Positions 34,081 through 44,845 of a stretch of DNA of 64,000 bases are shown here, piece by piece. The stretch's first letter is position 1, and the number at the start of each line of letters is the position of its first letter. Origin of the DNA: Cephalopachus bancanus. Its lineage: Eukaryota > Chordata > Mammalia > Primates > Tarsiidae. Made by a program: the position numbers and the translations under genes. The DNA is taken from positions 3,038,001 to 3,102,000 of the forward strand of contig JAPVLO010000138.1 in the NCBI GenBank assembly GCA_027257055.1, given 5' to 3'. The notes beneath the pieces were generated by a model, which had not been told where the DNA came from, did no database searches, and saw nothing but the letters and a program-made list of their open reading frames with translations.

Positions 34081-34400
34081 TGTAATGATCAAGTCAAGAT
34101 ATTTGGGGTATCAATCCCTCTGAGTATTTATCATTTCTGTGCCTTGGGAACAGTTCAAGTCCTCCTTTCAAGTTACTTTGAAATATGCAATGTGTAGTTG
34201 TTAACTAGAGTCACTCTACTCTGCTATAGAACTTTTACCTTTTATCTAATTGTATGTTTGTACTCATTAACCAACCACTTTTCGGACGCCTCCCACCCAC
34301 CCACATTTCTCGACCTCTAGTATCTATTAAAAGATGCATATTTATCCCAAACTATAAAAAATGTTCTTGGTTTAGCAAATGGTATTTTTCACTTAATTTT
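34080..34400 (-). mobile_element. L1 3' UTR fragment (L1MA/MB age)
   Basis: Antisense text: TATTTATCATTTCTGTGCC, TTGTTAACTAGAGTCACTC, GCTATAGAACTTTTACC, GTACTCATTAACCAACC, the common L1MA/MB 3' region. Confidence 0.7.
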
Positions 34401-35920
34401 TCTTCTCAAGGAACTGATTTTTTTCATCAGTGTCCCGTTTTAGCTCTAGAGTGTGGAATAAGACTCTAATAGCTTATTCAGACTTTAAAGATAATGTTCT
34501 TTGCAATGATGTTTTTGAATAATGACGATAACTTCAAAGAATCTTTTTAGATGTAATCTAGACACTTGAGAAAAAATTGAGAATAGGCCATAATAGTTTC
34601 TATAACAAATTAAATTACTTTACTCCTTATTAAGAAGGGTTATAACCCCAAAATTCAGCAATTTCCCTGTCTTTCAGATGAGGTGTCTGCATACTGCACA
34701 ACTGTCCTTCATGGTATAAAATCTGGATTTTGATCTGTTTTGAAATAAAATCAATTATCATATATTAGTCTGAGGAAATTTCATTGCTAAATCATAACCC
34801 CAAGCAAAAAGTCTTTCTATGTATTCTTCCTTTGAAAGTTTTAGTTTTTAAATGCTGTTCTCATTGCATTTCATGTTTTTTCCCCCTTCCATCCCAAACT
34901 TGAAAAGACAAGGCCAATCATAGTCAAATACCGTAAAAGCTGTGCTCCCATGGTTTTTATGTAAAGTTAATAAAATAAATAAGAGGCAGCTGTGCATTTC
35001 AGGAAATCACTCCATGGAGGGGTTCTGGGAATACTATAACCGCAAGTGTGAAGCTGGACTCACCAGAAACCCTCAGCGGACTCACAGCTCAGTAAATCAC
35101 AATGTGTTCCTTTCCACCTTCCCAACGGCACTCTGCATTCTCTGCGGCGTCTGGGCTGTATGACGTTCCCACTGCTACCTTTTTAATTGTCTTGGAACAT
35201 CTTGCTTCCTGAGACAGAAGGTTGGGAGTCCTCGGGAGGACTCTCTGCTTGGTTGCTGTGGGTCTCAAACATTTTGGGCCTAGGGTCCGAGGTATGGTCA
35301 TAAATCCCTCTCACTTGCCACCAGCAAATAAGAAAGAAAGAGTTCATGAAGAACTCCGAGCAATTCTGATAACATTTCATGGGGGGGGCATAATAAATAC
35401 ATCCATGCCAGATTGTAATATCACACATGATAACGGTGCCAGGTGGACCACCTGGAAGCCCCGCACGACTGAGTCCTGTAGTTGACGGATGGGCTGTGAA
35501 TTACTGCTTTTGACAATCACTGCAATACAGTTGTCATTCTTTTTAACTTATGGACTCCTTGATGACAAATGAGTGAATTATTTTTTTCCCCAGGATTTCT
35601 TATTCTTGTATGTCTTTCCCCATCCCCAATTTCTTTTAAACGTAATAACAAAATCTTAGTTTTCTCATTTGAGAAAACCCTACACGCATTCTTCTAGCTA
35701 AGCAGGCTGAAAACTAAAAAATATGCATTCGCCTAGAGCTTGAGTTCAAATTCTGGTCTCCGTCATTTGTTTATTCAATAACCATGTTATTAAGCATGTT
35801 ACTTAATAATAAGCAATAAGCATGTTACTTAACCTTGGCGTTTCTCAACTTTTCCCTAAAATACCAATTTTAGAACCTGTATCCCAGGATTCTAGTGAGG
35901 TTGATCAGTAAGCTTCTGCT
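34401..35920. other. non-coding DNA, nothing recognised
   Basis: About 1.5 kb, no gene or named repeat. Several 60-87-codon frames on both strands lack signatures. Confidence 0.35.
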
Positions 35921-36062
35921 GTATAACAAACTACCCCAAATCTAGTGTCTTAATACCACAAACTATTATTTCTTATAACTTTGTGGATTGGCTAGGAGGT
36001 TCTTCTGATCTGGAGAGGCTTGGCTTCAGTGGATGATTTACGATCATTCACATGCCTGGTGC
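35915..36062. mobile_element. MLT1-like LTR fragment
   Basis: CTGCTGTATAACAAACTACC, CCAAATCTAGTGTCTTAATA, TGTGGATTGGCTAGGAGGTTC and GATCATTCACATGCCTGG match an antisense MaLR LTR. Confidence 0.55.
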
Positions 36063-36074
36063 TTGGCAGGTTGT

Positions 36075-36440
36075 GGTGTTCCAGCCTGACCGGGTCCTTA
36101 GGCCTGCTGCCCAAAAGAACCAAGTCTGATGCAGCCATTACGGAGGATACAGAGTTTAATATGGTAAAGCAGCTGAGCGAGAAGGATGGGCGATATTTAT
36201 CAAATCTGCCTCCCCAAGAAGGAGTCTAGGGACTGCTGATTGGTTGATGAGGTCATGGGGTGTCAAAATTGCCTTGATGTTGCAGAACTGACTTCTTGGA
36301 GGGGGCATCTCAGAACTGATGGAGCCGGTTTTTTGATATGTGTCTGGGCCCCCGTCAGCTCTCAGATCCATCAGAGTACAAAGTCTGCAAAAGACCTCAA
36401 ATACCATTCTGAGGTTTTACAGTAGATGTTACCTTTCAAG
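36075..36440. mobile_element. LTR-like fragment, family uncertain
   Basis: CCAGCCTGACCGGGTCC, GAACCAAGTCTGATGCAGCC, GAGTTTAATATGGTAAAGC and GATTGGTTGATGAGGTCATG look like an ERVL-class LTR. I could not name it. Confidence 0.35.
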
Positions 36441-36811
36441 CAATTTCCACGACCACTGGCCACTATTTTCTGGGCAGTGAACCATTGTAGAGGTCATTTA
36501 GAAGGTATGGAAGGTGGCTGCCCTGGAAATTGGAGCCTCTCCTGTTCTTCACCCTCCACTTCTGTATCTCTGTTGTCTTAGGCTCATAGTTTAAGGGAGA
36601 ATATATTTCTCTCTCTTAAAGAAGCAGCTTCCCCCTTCCCCAGGGGTTAGGACATGAAGCTAATCAATGCCTTTACTGGAGTGAAAGCAAACTCATAACC
36701 ACAGATTTGTTACTTTTGACCATAGCTACAGCTTTTCAGGGCTCAAGTCTTTTTTTACAGCTTTTACCCCTTGGCCTTATGTTAATTTTATTTTACTTAT
36801 TTTTATTTATT
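36441..36811. other. non-coding DNA, nothing recognised
   Basis: No signature seen. Confidence 0.4.
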
Positions 36812-37107
36812 TATTTTGAGTCAGGGTCTCACTGTGTCATGCAGGCTGGGGTGCGGTGGCACGAGCATGGCTCACTACAGCCTCAACCTCCTAGGCTCAG
36901 GTAATCTTTCGGCCTCAGCCTCCCGAGTATCTGGGATTACAGTTGTGCATCATTATGCCTGCCTAATGTTTTGATTTTTTTTTTTTGTAGAGACAAGGTC
37001 TTGCTATATTGCCCAGGCTGGTCTCAAACTCCTGGGCTCGAGTAGTCCTCCCATCTCAACTACCCAAAGTGCTGGGATTACAGGCATGAGCCATCATCGC
37101 ACTTGGC
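36812..37107 (-). mobile_element. Alu, old
   Basis: Minus-strand AluJ-like element: GTGGCACGAGCATGGCTCAC, TTTTTTGTAGAGACAAGG, ending CATCGCACTTGGCCC. Confidence 0.9.
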
Positions 37108-37387
37108 CCTGATAATAACTTTGTGTAGGCAGTTTCAGTCTAGGGAGCCCTTGCTCTCATGTCTGCCAAGTGGCCAGGTACCATCTGTAGAGATGGCACC
37201 GTGCCTCTCACCACCCAACAGGCTAGCCCAAGCTTCTTTAATGTGGTGATCTGGGACAGCAGGTGACAGCAAGTCCATCTTACAGCCTCTGCTTGTATTA
37301 TGTTTTCTTGACTAAAGCAAATCCTATTGTACTCTTTGTACTGTATGCTCTTTAAATCCTTTACACTCTTGCCATTAGAGCAGGTTT

Positions 37388-37792
37388 AGTTTGTTTGCAC
37401 TGCTATAAAGAAATTCCCGAGACTAGGTCATTTCTAAAGAAAAAACAGATGATTTTGGTTCACTGTTCTACATGGCCCTGGCATCTGTGGGCTTCTGGTG
37501 AGGCCTCAGGAAGCCTGTAGTCATGGCGGAAGGCAGAGCAGAGCAAGAGCAGGCCTGTCACATGGTGAGAGGAGAGCAAGAAAGAGGGAAAGAAGTGCCA
37601 GACTCTTTTAAGCAACTAGGTCTTGCTGAACTCATAGAGCCAGCACTCACTCACTACCATGAGAATGGCATCAGCCATCCATGAGTAATCCACCCATGAC
37701 CCAAACACCTCCACGAGGCTCCACCTCCAACAATGGGGATCACATTTCCACATGACGTTTGGAGTGGACAACACCTGAACTATATCACCTAT
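37388..37792 (-). mobile_element. MST/THE1-type MaLR LTR
   Basis: GTTTGCACTGCTATAAAG, AATTCCCGAGACTAGG, GGAAGCCTGTAGTCATGGCGG, CCACCCATGACCCAAACACC and GAACTATATCA follow the antisense MST LTR from end to end. Solo; no internal sequence. Confidence 0.85.
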
Positions 37793-37943
37793 GATCAAGC
37801 CCAAATTGAATGCTTGGAGAGATGGACTACACCCCAGATCGGGGGAGTGGAAGTTCAAACTGCAAAGGAGTATAGTTGGAGAGTGGGTGATCGTTAACAA
37901 TCTTCCACGAGAGTGAGATGAGTCACTAGTGCTGAGAGTAAAT

Positions 37944-37982
37944 TAACTCTAAGCACTCACTCAGAGTGAGTGCTTAGAGTTA
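37944..37982. repeat. perfect 18-bp palindrome with 3-nt loop
   Basis: TAACTCTAAGCACTCACT at 37944-37961 is followed by CAG and then by its exact complement AGTGAGTGCTTAGAGTTA at 37965-37982. The right arm runs into a MIR-like end (CAAATAAATATTATCATC). Confidence 0.97.
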
Positions 37983-38317
37983 GATTGGCATGTAGCAAGG
38001 GTTCAAATAAATATTATCATCTTCATCATCTTCCTAACTAGCACCTCTTTATACTCTTGCCATTAGAGCAGGTTTTGTGCAGTTACTTCTTTTGCATGTA
38101 AGTGAGAAATTATATTCATTTAGATGCTGTTGAGATTCGGATCCATTCATTGCAAGATGGATGCTTTATAAGGTGGATGCTTTATAAGAAGATGACATGA
38201 TCACTACAAAATAAAATTTTTCTCGGGTTCACTATCCACACGGTGGTAAGTGTGATACATTGTTAAAGGTCTGGATTTTCTGCTTTATCATCTAGAAGTT
38301 TCCAGTCCCATTTTCTG

Positions 38318-38404
38318 CAATACTCACAGTCTGCGCAGGATAGCTCCTCACAACAAAGGATTATCTGGCTCCAAATGTCAGTAGTGCCACAGTTGAGAAA
38401 TCCT
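38318..38404 (-). mobile_element. MER20 fragment
   Basis: CTCACAACAAAGGATTATC, CCAAATGTCAGTAGTGCC, ACAGTTGAGAAATCCTGC is the terminal third of MER20. Confidence 0.65.
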
Positions 38405-40697
38405 GCTTTAGAAAATATCTAATATTGGTCTGGCTCAGATTTTTGGATTTCTATTCCTTGATAGGATTCTGCCTAAAGAATGAAGTATAATTCTTTAATA
38501 ATATGTTTTAGAATGACAATAATTTTACTAAACATAGGATTGACTGTTTTCTTTCTTGAAAGTAAAATCTTTAAAGATTTAAAGTCCAATGGTTTTGAAT
38601 AAATTTTATTTTAAATGATGCAGAAACCAACAAAGTGAACTTGAAATGGCTTTGAAATAATACTAAACTGACTTCCCTGAATTGGAATCTCTAACTGATG
38701 GTAACAGGCTCTCAGTTAAAAGCAAGATTCACAACCTGGACTTTCAGAATGTGAAAGGGATGCTGATACAGTAGATGAACTAGCACTGGTTTGGATTTCA
38801 TTATGCTTCATAACTATGACAAATGCCAGTCGTGGATTCTGGCAGATTCGATCTTGGGAAAATTTCCATAAAAATGTGACTCAGGTAAAACAATCGTGTT
38901 CTTAGTATCTAATCTACGGTTCACAGTTTGTTCTATCCCTGGGGAATGAAACGATAATTCCAAACATGTATTTGGGTAACTGGATGGTGAAGACACGGCC
39001 ATAGCAGCTTGTTTAAGAAAACAGTATTCACTTGCGGTCTCACCAGCAAGATTCCGCTCCAGTAATAAAATGAGACTGTCCATTGAGGAGAAGCATCCAC
39101 CGGGCCCCAAGGTCGCCTTCTTCTCCCTCCTGAAGTACCCTCTGCCATACTGGGAGCCAGCAGTGCCCTGAAACCACTTCTCAGCACTGCCAGGGACCAC
39201 CTGAGTTCTCCGGGATCCCTGGAGAAGATGGAGCCTGCAGTCAATCCTTCCATCCTGCTGCTTATCCCGGGATGAGGATTCTCTCCTTTCTTTCCCCAGA
39301 AGTGTTTCTGGGGACATCCTAGTGACTTTGACATTCAAACCACACCACGATTTTGCCTGTTTATTGGAAATGGGTGAAGGGAAAACGGCACAGCCTGACA
39401 CAGTAATGGCAAAAAGATTGAAGAATAATTCTCATCCATGCCAGGGCACATAAAAGCTCTTTCCCTTCCAAATATCTCGTTGATTAAGATGCAGTTTCTC
39501 TTGTATTCAGACTTAGAAAAACACCAGCTGAAATCTTCAGATGCTTCTTTTTTTGATACATAAGCTTCTTTCAGGGCATAGGACATAGAGGGGCCTCATG
39601 ACTGAGGGTGGATTTAGAGGGTGAGGAGAGCCCCAACCCTGATAGGGCACCTCCTCGGGGCACAGACTGAGGGCGCCATTTTGGCAGCTTCGTATGGTTG
39701 AATCCAGATTGACAAAAGAAAAAAAAATTTTTTTTAAATGAAATAGCAGAAAACTTCTCGAGGTGTGCATTTCAAGTAAGCACAGGTGATGGCTGCTGTG
39801 AGCATAAATCAATGAGCTACCTCAATTCTTACATAAGATTGGATTCAAGGGCAGAGACTGATGCAGAAAGATGCAAAGCCCAGCCAGAAGACATGACTGA
39901 ACTTTTGCCACAGAAGCTTTGTCCTTAGGGACCCGGGAGGCCTGACCCCATTCCCGGCTCACACAGGTTGGTTAGGAAGGGTTGGCTATGACGACCCCCT
40001 TTCTGCCTTCCTTGTCCTGGAGTCCCACATTTCACTCCTTTCCCGCCAGCTTGTTCCTCGCTCACATGCTATAACACTGGGGGACCTGGTGGTGAGGACA
40101 GGGAATGCTTCCTCCTTTCTCCCAGTGGGGGCTGGCCAGAGGTGAGCGCTGGGGCTTGACCTGAGACCCAGAATTCAACCCAATGTCAGGAAGACTGGGA
40201 AGGCTGGTGCTGAGATCCCTGCAACTGGATTTCTTTGAGATGCTCCATTTCCACCGAGCCCCTTCTCAGTCAACAGGGAAAGGTGACTCCAGAAGAACAG
40301 GTGCCCAGGATCCTTCACCCTGACAGCAGTGGGACCCGGTCCTCTGGACTTACTTAGACCCTCTTAGTTGTCGGACGTCCCCCTGGGCAATCCCAGCCCC
40401 TCCCAACCTGGAATGGTCGCCTCTTAGGAGCCCAGTCACGCTTTTGTTTGTCTCCTTTTTAGTAAAACATTCGAGACACATTGAGTGGTGGCAACGCCAT
40501 GGCTTAGACTAAATAGGAAAAAAGATTTCTCATTCCAAAAGAAAAAAAATACCTTAAAAATACTTTTAAAAAACTTGAAGAAAGGGAAACATTTTCCAGT
40601 GACTACTAGGTTGTTTTGATTTCCCAAACCAGAGTCTTTTTCCTCTCATAAATAAGCTTCACGCTTTGGCAATCTTCTTTGTTTAAGATAACACACT
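38405..40697. other. repeat-poor DNA
   Basis: About 2.3 kb with no recognised interspersed repeat, the longest such stretch with GC content near or above average; it includes the minus-strand frame at 38814-39401. Worth checking for an exon or non-coding RNA. Confidence 0.35.
38814..39401 (-). other. 195-codon open frame, coding status unproven
   Basis: This is the longest frame not explained by repeats or CpG-rich composition. It starts at a Met and runs 195 codons; a second minus-strand frame of 133 codons overlaps it (38933-39334). The translation is polar, with Ser, Gly and Arg frequent, no membrane segment and no motif I know. No splice signals or polyadenylation signal could be tied to it. 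It could be chance, an exon of an unrecognised gene, or a decayed retrocopy. Confidence 0.15.
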
Positions 40698-40796
40698 GGC
40701 TGGGCGTGGCGGCTCATGTCTTCCATCCCAGGACGCTGGGAGGCAAAGGTGGGAGGATCGTTTGAGACCAGCCTGGGCAACATAGTGAGACCCCTG

Positions 40797-40798
<2 letters not shown>
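40698..40798 (+). mobile_element. Alu left monomer ending in a microsatellite
   Basis: GGCTGGGCGTGGCGGCTCATG to ACATAGTGAGACCCCTGTCT, then CA repeats where the A-linker would be. AAGATAACAC lies before (40685) and after (40866), a 10-bp target duplication, so the monomer with its CA tail is a complete insertion. Confidence 0.85.
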
Positions 40799-40833
<35 letters not shown>

Positions 40834-40854
40834 CACACACACACACACACACAC
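40799..40854 (+). repeat. (CA)n microsatellite
   Basis: About 27 CA units with one break (CAACA), grown from the Alu monomer tail. Confidence 0.95.
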
Positions 40855-40869
40855 AAATACAAAGCAAGA

Positions 40870-41519
40870 TAACACGCCAACTATGCAAACAGGTACAGCA
40901 CCCCCAATCCCCACCTGCTTGACTCCACACTGTCCTGCAGGGGTTCCTACCTGTGCTGCTCACCCTCCTAGCCTGATGAATTCAGTCACCCTCATCCAGA
41001 AAAAGGTTGTGTGTGTGTTGGGGGTGCTTAGGCCAGAACTCACCATGTCCTCTGGTATGGCTGAGTGGGTCACTTGTAACATTTCTGTGCGAACTTTATA
41101 TAACCCACTGCTACCTAAATGTGTTCGAAATGCATTTCGGCAGGTAATGAGTTTGCATAATAAACAAACAACCCTTACCACCACTGCGATGTTTTCCTTT
41201 ATCTAGGATCTTAATTCTGGTCCCAGAAATCAGAATAAATCAGAAGAGGCCCCTTCTCTGGAGCAAAGTAGATTGATATCCAGTCCTGTTATGTCACTCA
41301 TTCAGGAGAGGGAAACATTTTTATGAATGCAAATCAGGGCAAGGGCTGGAGGGGATATTCCTTCTTGTGTTTGCTTTAAAATGAAGCGCTACTCTATTCT
41401 CTCATTTGAGACTTGCACTTCACTGGAAATCTGCCTGGCACTGCCACCTCTGTTTTGATTCTAACCTTCTTTCCACTATTTTATCTGTTCTTACTGTGTC
41501 CCGGGGGAGGTGGGAATCT
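40870..41519. other. non-coding DNA, nothing recognised
   Basis: A 107-codon plus frame at 40883-41206 has no signature. No repeat recognised. Confidence 0.35.
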
Positions 41520-42689
41520 CTATCCTTTCCTTTGGTTCATATGCCAGGCTGTTTTGATTACTGTAGCCTCATAGTAAAGTTTAAAATCTAGAAGTGTGAT
41601 ACCTCCCACTTTGTTTCTTTTGCTAAGGATTGTTTTGGCTATTCATGGTCATTTGTGTTTCCATATGAATTTCTGTATTGTCATTTCCAGGCCTGAGAAG
41701 AATGATGTTGGTAATTTAATGGGTACTGCGTTGAAGCTATAGATTGCCTTTGATAGGATGGACATCTTAGCAATGTTGATTCTTCCTATCCATGAACATG
41801 GAATATTTTTCCATTTGCTTGTGCCTTCTTGGATTTCTTTGAGCAATGTTCTATAGTTTTTGTTGTAAAGGTCCTTCACTTCTCTGGTTAGGAAGATGCC
41901 AAGATATTTAATTTTTTGTGTGACTATTGTGAATGGGATTGTGCTTTTTATTTGGTTCTCTGCCTGCTTGTTGTTGGTATACAAGAACCCAACTGTCTTT
42001 TGCGCATTCATTTTGTACTCCAAGACTTTGCCAAAGTCCTTTATCAATGAAAGTAGATTTTTGACAAATTCTCTTGGGTTTGAAGTATAAGATCATACCG
42101 TCAGCAAAGAGGGATAATTTAACTTCCTCTTTTCCTATTTGGATACCTCTGATTTATTTCTCTTGTTTGATTGCTCTAGCTAGAGCTGTTAACACTATGT
42201 TGACAAAGGGGAGTGAGAATGGGCAGCCCCGCCTTCTTCTGGTTTTCAGGGGAAATGGTTCCAGTTTCTGTCCATTTAGCAATATGCTGGCTGTGGGTTT
42301 ATCATAGATGGCACTTATATTTTGAGGTATGTTCTTTCTATGCCTAGGTGTTTGAGGGTTTTTCTCAAGAAGGGATGCTGGATATTATCAAAAGCTTTTT
42401 CTGCATCTAATGATATAATCATGTGGTTCTTGTTTTTACGACTGTTGATGTATTTAATTACATTTATGGCCTTGCAGATGTTGAATCAGTCCTGCATCCT
42501 AGGGATAAAGCCTACTTGGTCATAGTGGATGATTTTTGAGATGTATTGCTGAATCCAATTTGCTGGAATCTTATTGAGAATGTTACCATCTACGTTTATC
42601 AAGGTTATTGGCCTGTAGTTCTCTTTTTTTGTTGGATCTTTACCCGATTTGGGTATCAGGGTGATGTTAGCTTTTTTTGGTTTTGTTTT

Positions 42690-42961
42690 GTTTTTTACTT
42701 TTTGAGTTGGAGTCTCACTCTGCTGCCCAGGCTGGTTCCCGGCCACCGCAGCCTCGACCTGCTGGGCTCCGGTGATCCTTCCACCTCAAGTAGCCAGAGC
42801 TACAGGTGTGCGCTATCACACCTGGCTAATTTTTGATTTGTTGTAGAGACGAGGTCTTGCCAAGTTGCCTGGGCGGGTCTTGAACCTGCGGACTCAGGTT
42901 ATCCACTGGCCTTGACCTCCCAAAGTGCTGGGATTACAGGCTGAGCTACCGAGCCCAGTCT
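42690..42961 (-). mobile_element. Alu inside the L1, with a right-arm deletion
   Basis: Minus-strand Alu bounded by GTGATGTTAGCTTT at 42661-42674 and 42962-42975, a perfect 14-bp target duplication of L1 sequence. The right arm goes from CAGGCTGG straight to TTCCCGGCCACCGC, so one arm of the hairpin (about 13 bp) is deleted. Confidence 0.95.
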
Positions 42962-43590
42962 GTGATGTTAGCTTTGTAAAATGATTTGGAGAGAATTCTT
43001 TCTTTTTCAATTGCCTGGAATTCTTTCAATGGGATTGGCGTCAGTTCCTCCTTGTACATTTCATAGCATTTCACTGGAAAGTCATTTGGTCTAGGGCTTT
43101 TTTTTGGTAGGTAGTTTTCTTATGATGTAGTTAATTTCCTGGGTTGTTATTGGTATATTTAGTGTCTCAATGTCTTCTTGTTTCAACCTGGAAAGGTTAT
43201 GTGATGTCAGAAAGTCCTCCATTTCATTTAGACTATCAAGTTTGTTTCTATACATGTGTGCATATTAATCTCTGATAATCTTTTGTATTTCTTCAGGGTC
43301 AGTTGTGATTTGATCTTTTGTGCTTCTAATTGTGTTTATTTGGGTTGTTTCTCTTTTTTCTCTTGGTCATTCTAACTAGGGGTCCATCGATCTTGTTTAT
43401 TCTTTCAAAGAAACTGCTCTTTGTTTTGTTATCTTTTTTCCTCTGATATTTTTGTCTCCTATGTCCCATATTAGGGCTTTTACTTTGGCAATCTGCATTC
43501 TTTTGCTAAAGTTAGGGTTTTGGTGGTCTTGTCTTTCCAGCCCCCTTAGGTGATTTGTTAGGCTGTTAACTTATGATCTTTCCATTTTCT

Positions 43591-44184
43591 TTTTTAAGAT
43601 GTGGGGTACAATTCAGAGTTAAGTATACAAATGTTCATTATGCAGGTACCCTCTTGATGAGGCGTGCCCCCCCACTGCAGAATCTCACTACAGCCAATCC
43701 CACCCCCACCCCAGCAATTTCCCATTACTGACAATACTTTTCTTATAGTATTATGATAATTGTTCAAGGTCCACTTATGAGTGAGAACATGTGATACTCA
43801 GTTTTTTGTTTCTGTGACAGATCACTCAGTATTATAGACTCTAAGTCCATCCAAGTTGTTGTGAAGTTCATAATTTTGTCCTTCTTTATGACTGTGTAAT
43901 ATTCTATTGTGTATATGTACCACATATTTTGAATCCAGTCCTCTTTTGATGGACAGCACAGTTGGTTCCATGTTTTTGCTATTGTGAACAATATTGCAAT
44001 AAACATGCAGTTGCAGGTATCTTTTTCAGAATGATTTGAGTTCTTCCATATATTCTCAATAGGGGGATTGCAGGGTCATATGGAAGGTCGATTTTTAGAC
44101 CTTTTAGAGAATAGCCAAACTGTTTCCCACAGAGGTTGTACTAGTTTACACTCTCACCAACAGTGTAGAAGTGTTCCTTTTCCC
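43591..44184 (-). mobile_element. younger L1 3' end nested in the older L1
   Basis: Antisense L1 3' UTR and ORF2 C-terminus in about 590 bp. The minus-strand frame 43764-44006 shows MFIAILFTIAKTWNQ, IYTIEYYTVIKKDK and LESIILSDLSQKQKTE. CCATTTTCT occurs at 43582-43590 and 44185-44193, the target duplication, and the host L1 text resumes immediately after. It matches the L1 fragment at 1836-2097 in its 3' UTR. Confidence 0.92.
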
Positions 44185-44845
44185 CCATTTTCTCGATGTC
44201 TATCCATAGAGATATAAAATCCCCTCTTAGAACTGTTTTCGTGGTATCCCAGAGATTTTGGTAGGATGGTTTTTCATTTTCATTTGTTTCCAGGAATCTT
44301 TTAATTTCTATTTTGATTTCTGTGTTGACCCAGTAGTCGTTCAGCATCATGCTGTTTATTGTCCCTGTCTTTGTGGGTTTTGAGAGAATTCTGTTGGTGT
44401 TGATATTTATTTTTATTCCACTGTGGTATGAGAAGGTGCAGGCAGTATTTTTATCTTATGAAATTTGTTTATGCTTGATTTATGGCCAAGGATGTGATTG
44501 ATCTTGGAGTATGTAGCATGTGGTGATGAGCAGAATGTACATTTTGTGGTTGTTGAGTGGAGTATTCTATAGATATCTATTAAGGTCATTTGGTCAAGCA
44601 TTAAGTTGAGTTACCAGATCTCTTTGTTGATATTTTTTGCCTCAATGATTTGTCTAGGGTTGTTAGTGGGGTATTTAAGTCCTCAGCCATAATAGTGTTA
44701 GAGTCAATATCTTTTTTAAAATTTACTTAGTAGTTGCTTTATAAACGCTGGTGTTCCTGTGTTGGGTGCATATATGTTTATGATGGATATTACTTGTTGA
44801 TGGATTGAACCTTTTATCATTATGTAGTGTGTAATGGACAATCTT

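Larger units (their letters stand above)
41520..44842 (-). mobile_element. L1 ORF2 segment with nested insertions
   Basis: Antisense L1 ORF2 from the endonuclease C-terminus (minus-strand frame 44413-44601, with DIYRILH, TYSKINHILGH) through the linker (44141-44350, [12 protein letters not shown]) and reverse transcriptase (42486-42746, [23 protein letters not shown]) to the region after it (41649-42047, [26 protein letters not shown]). The 3' end of ORF2, the 3' UTR and A-tail are missing, as is everything 5' of the endonuclease end. Frames are broken. An Alu (42700-42960) and another L1 (43591-44184) sit inside it. Confidence 0.92.

Noticed and set aside
40799..40854. Regular short repeats resembling a CRISPR array
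   Set aside because: Plain CA microsatellite in a primate genome; no spacers.
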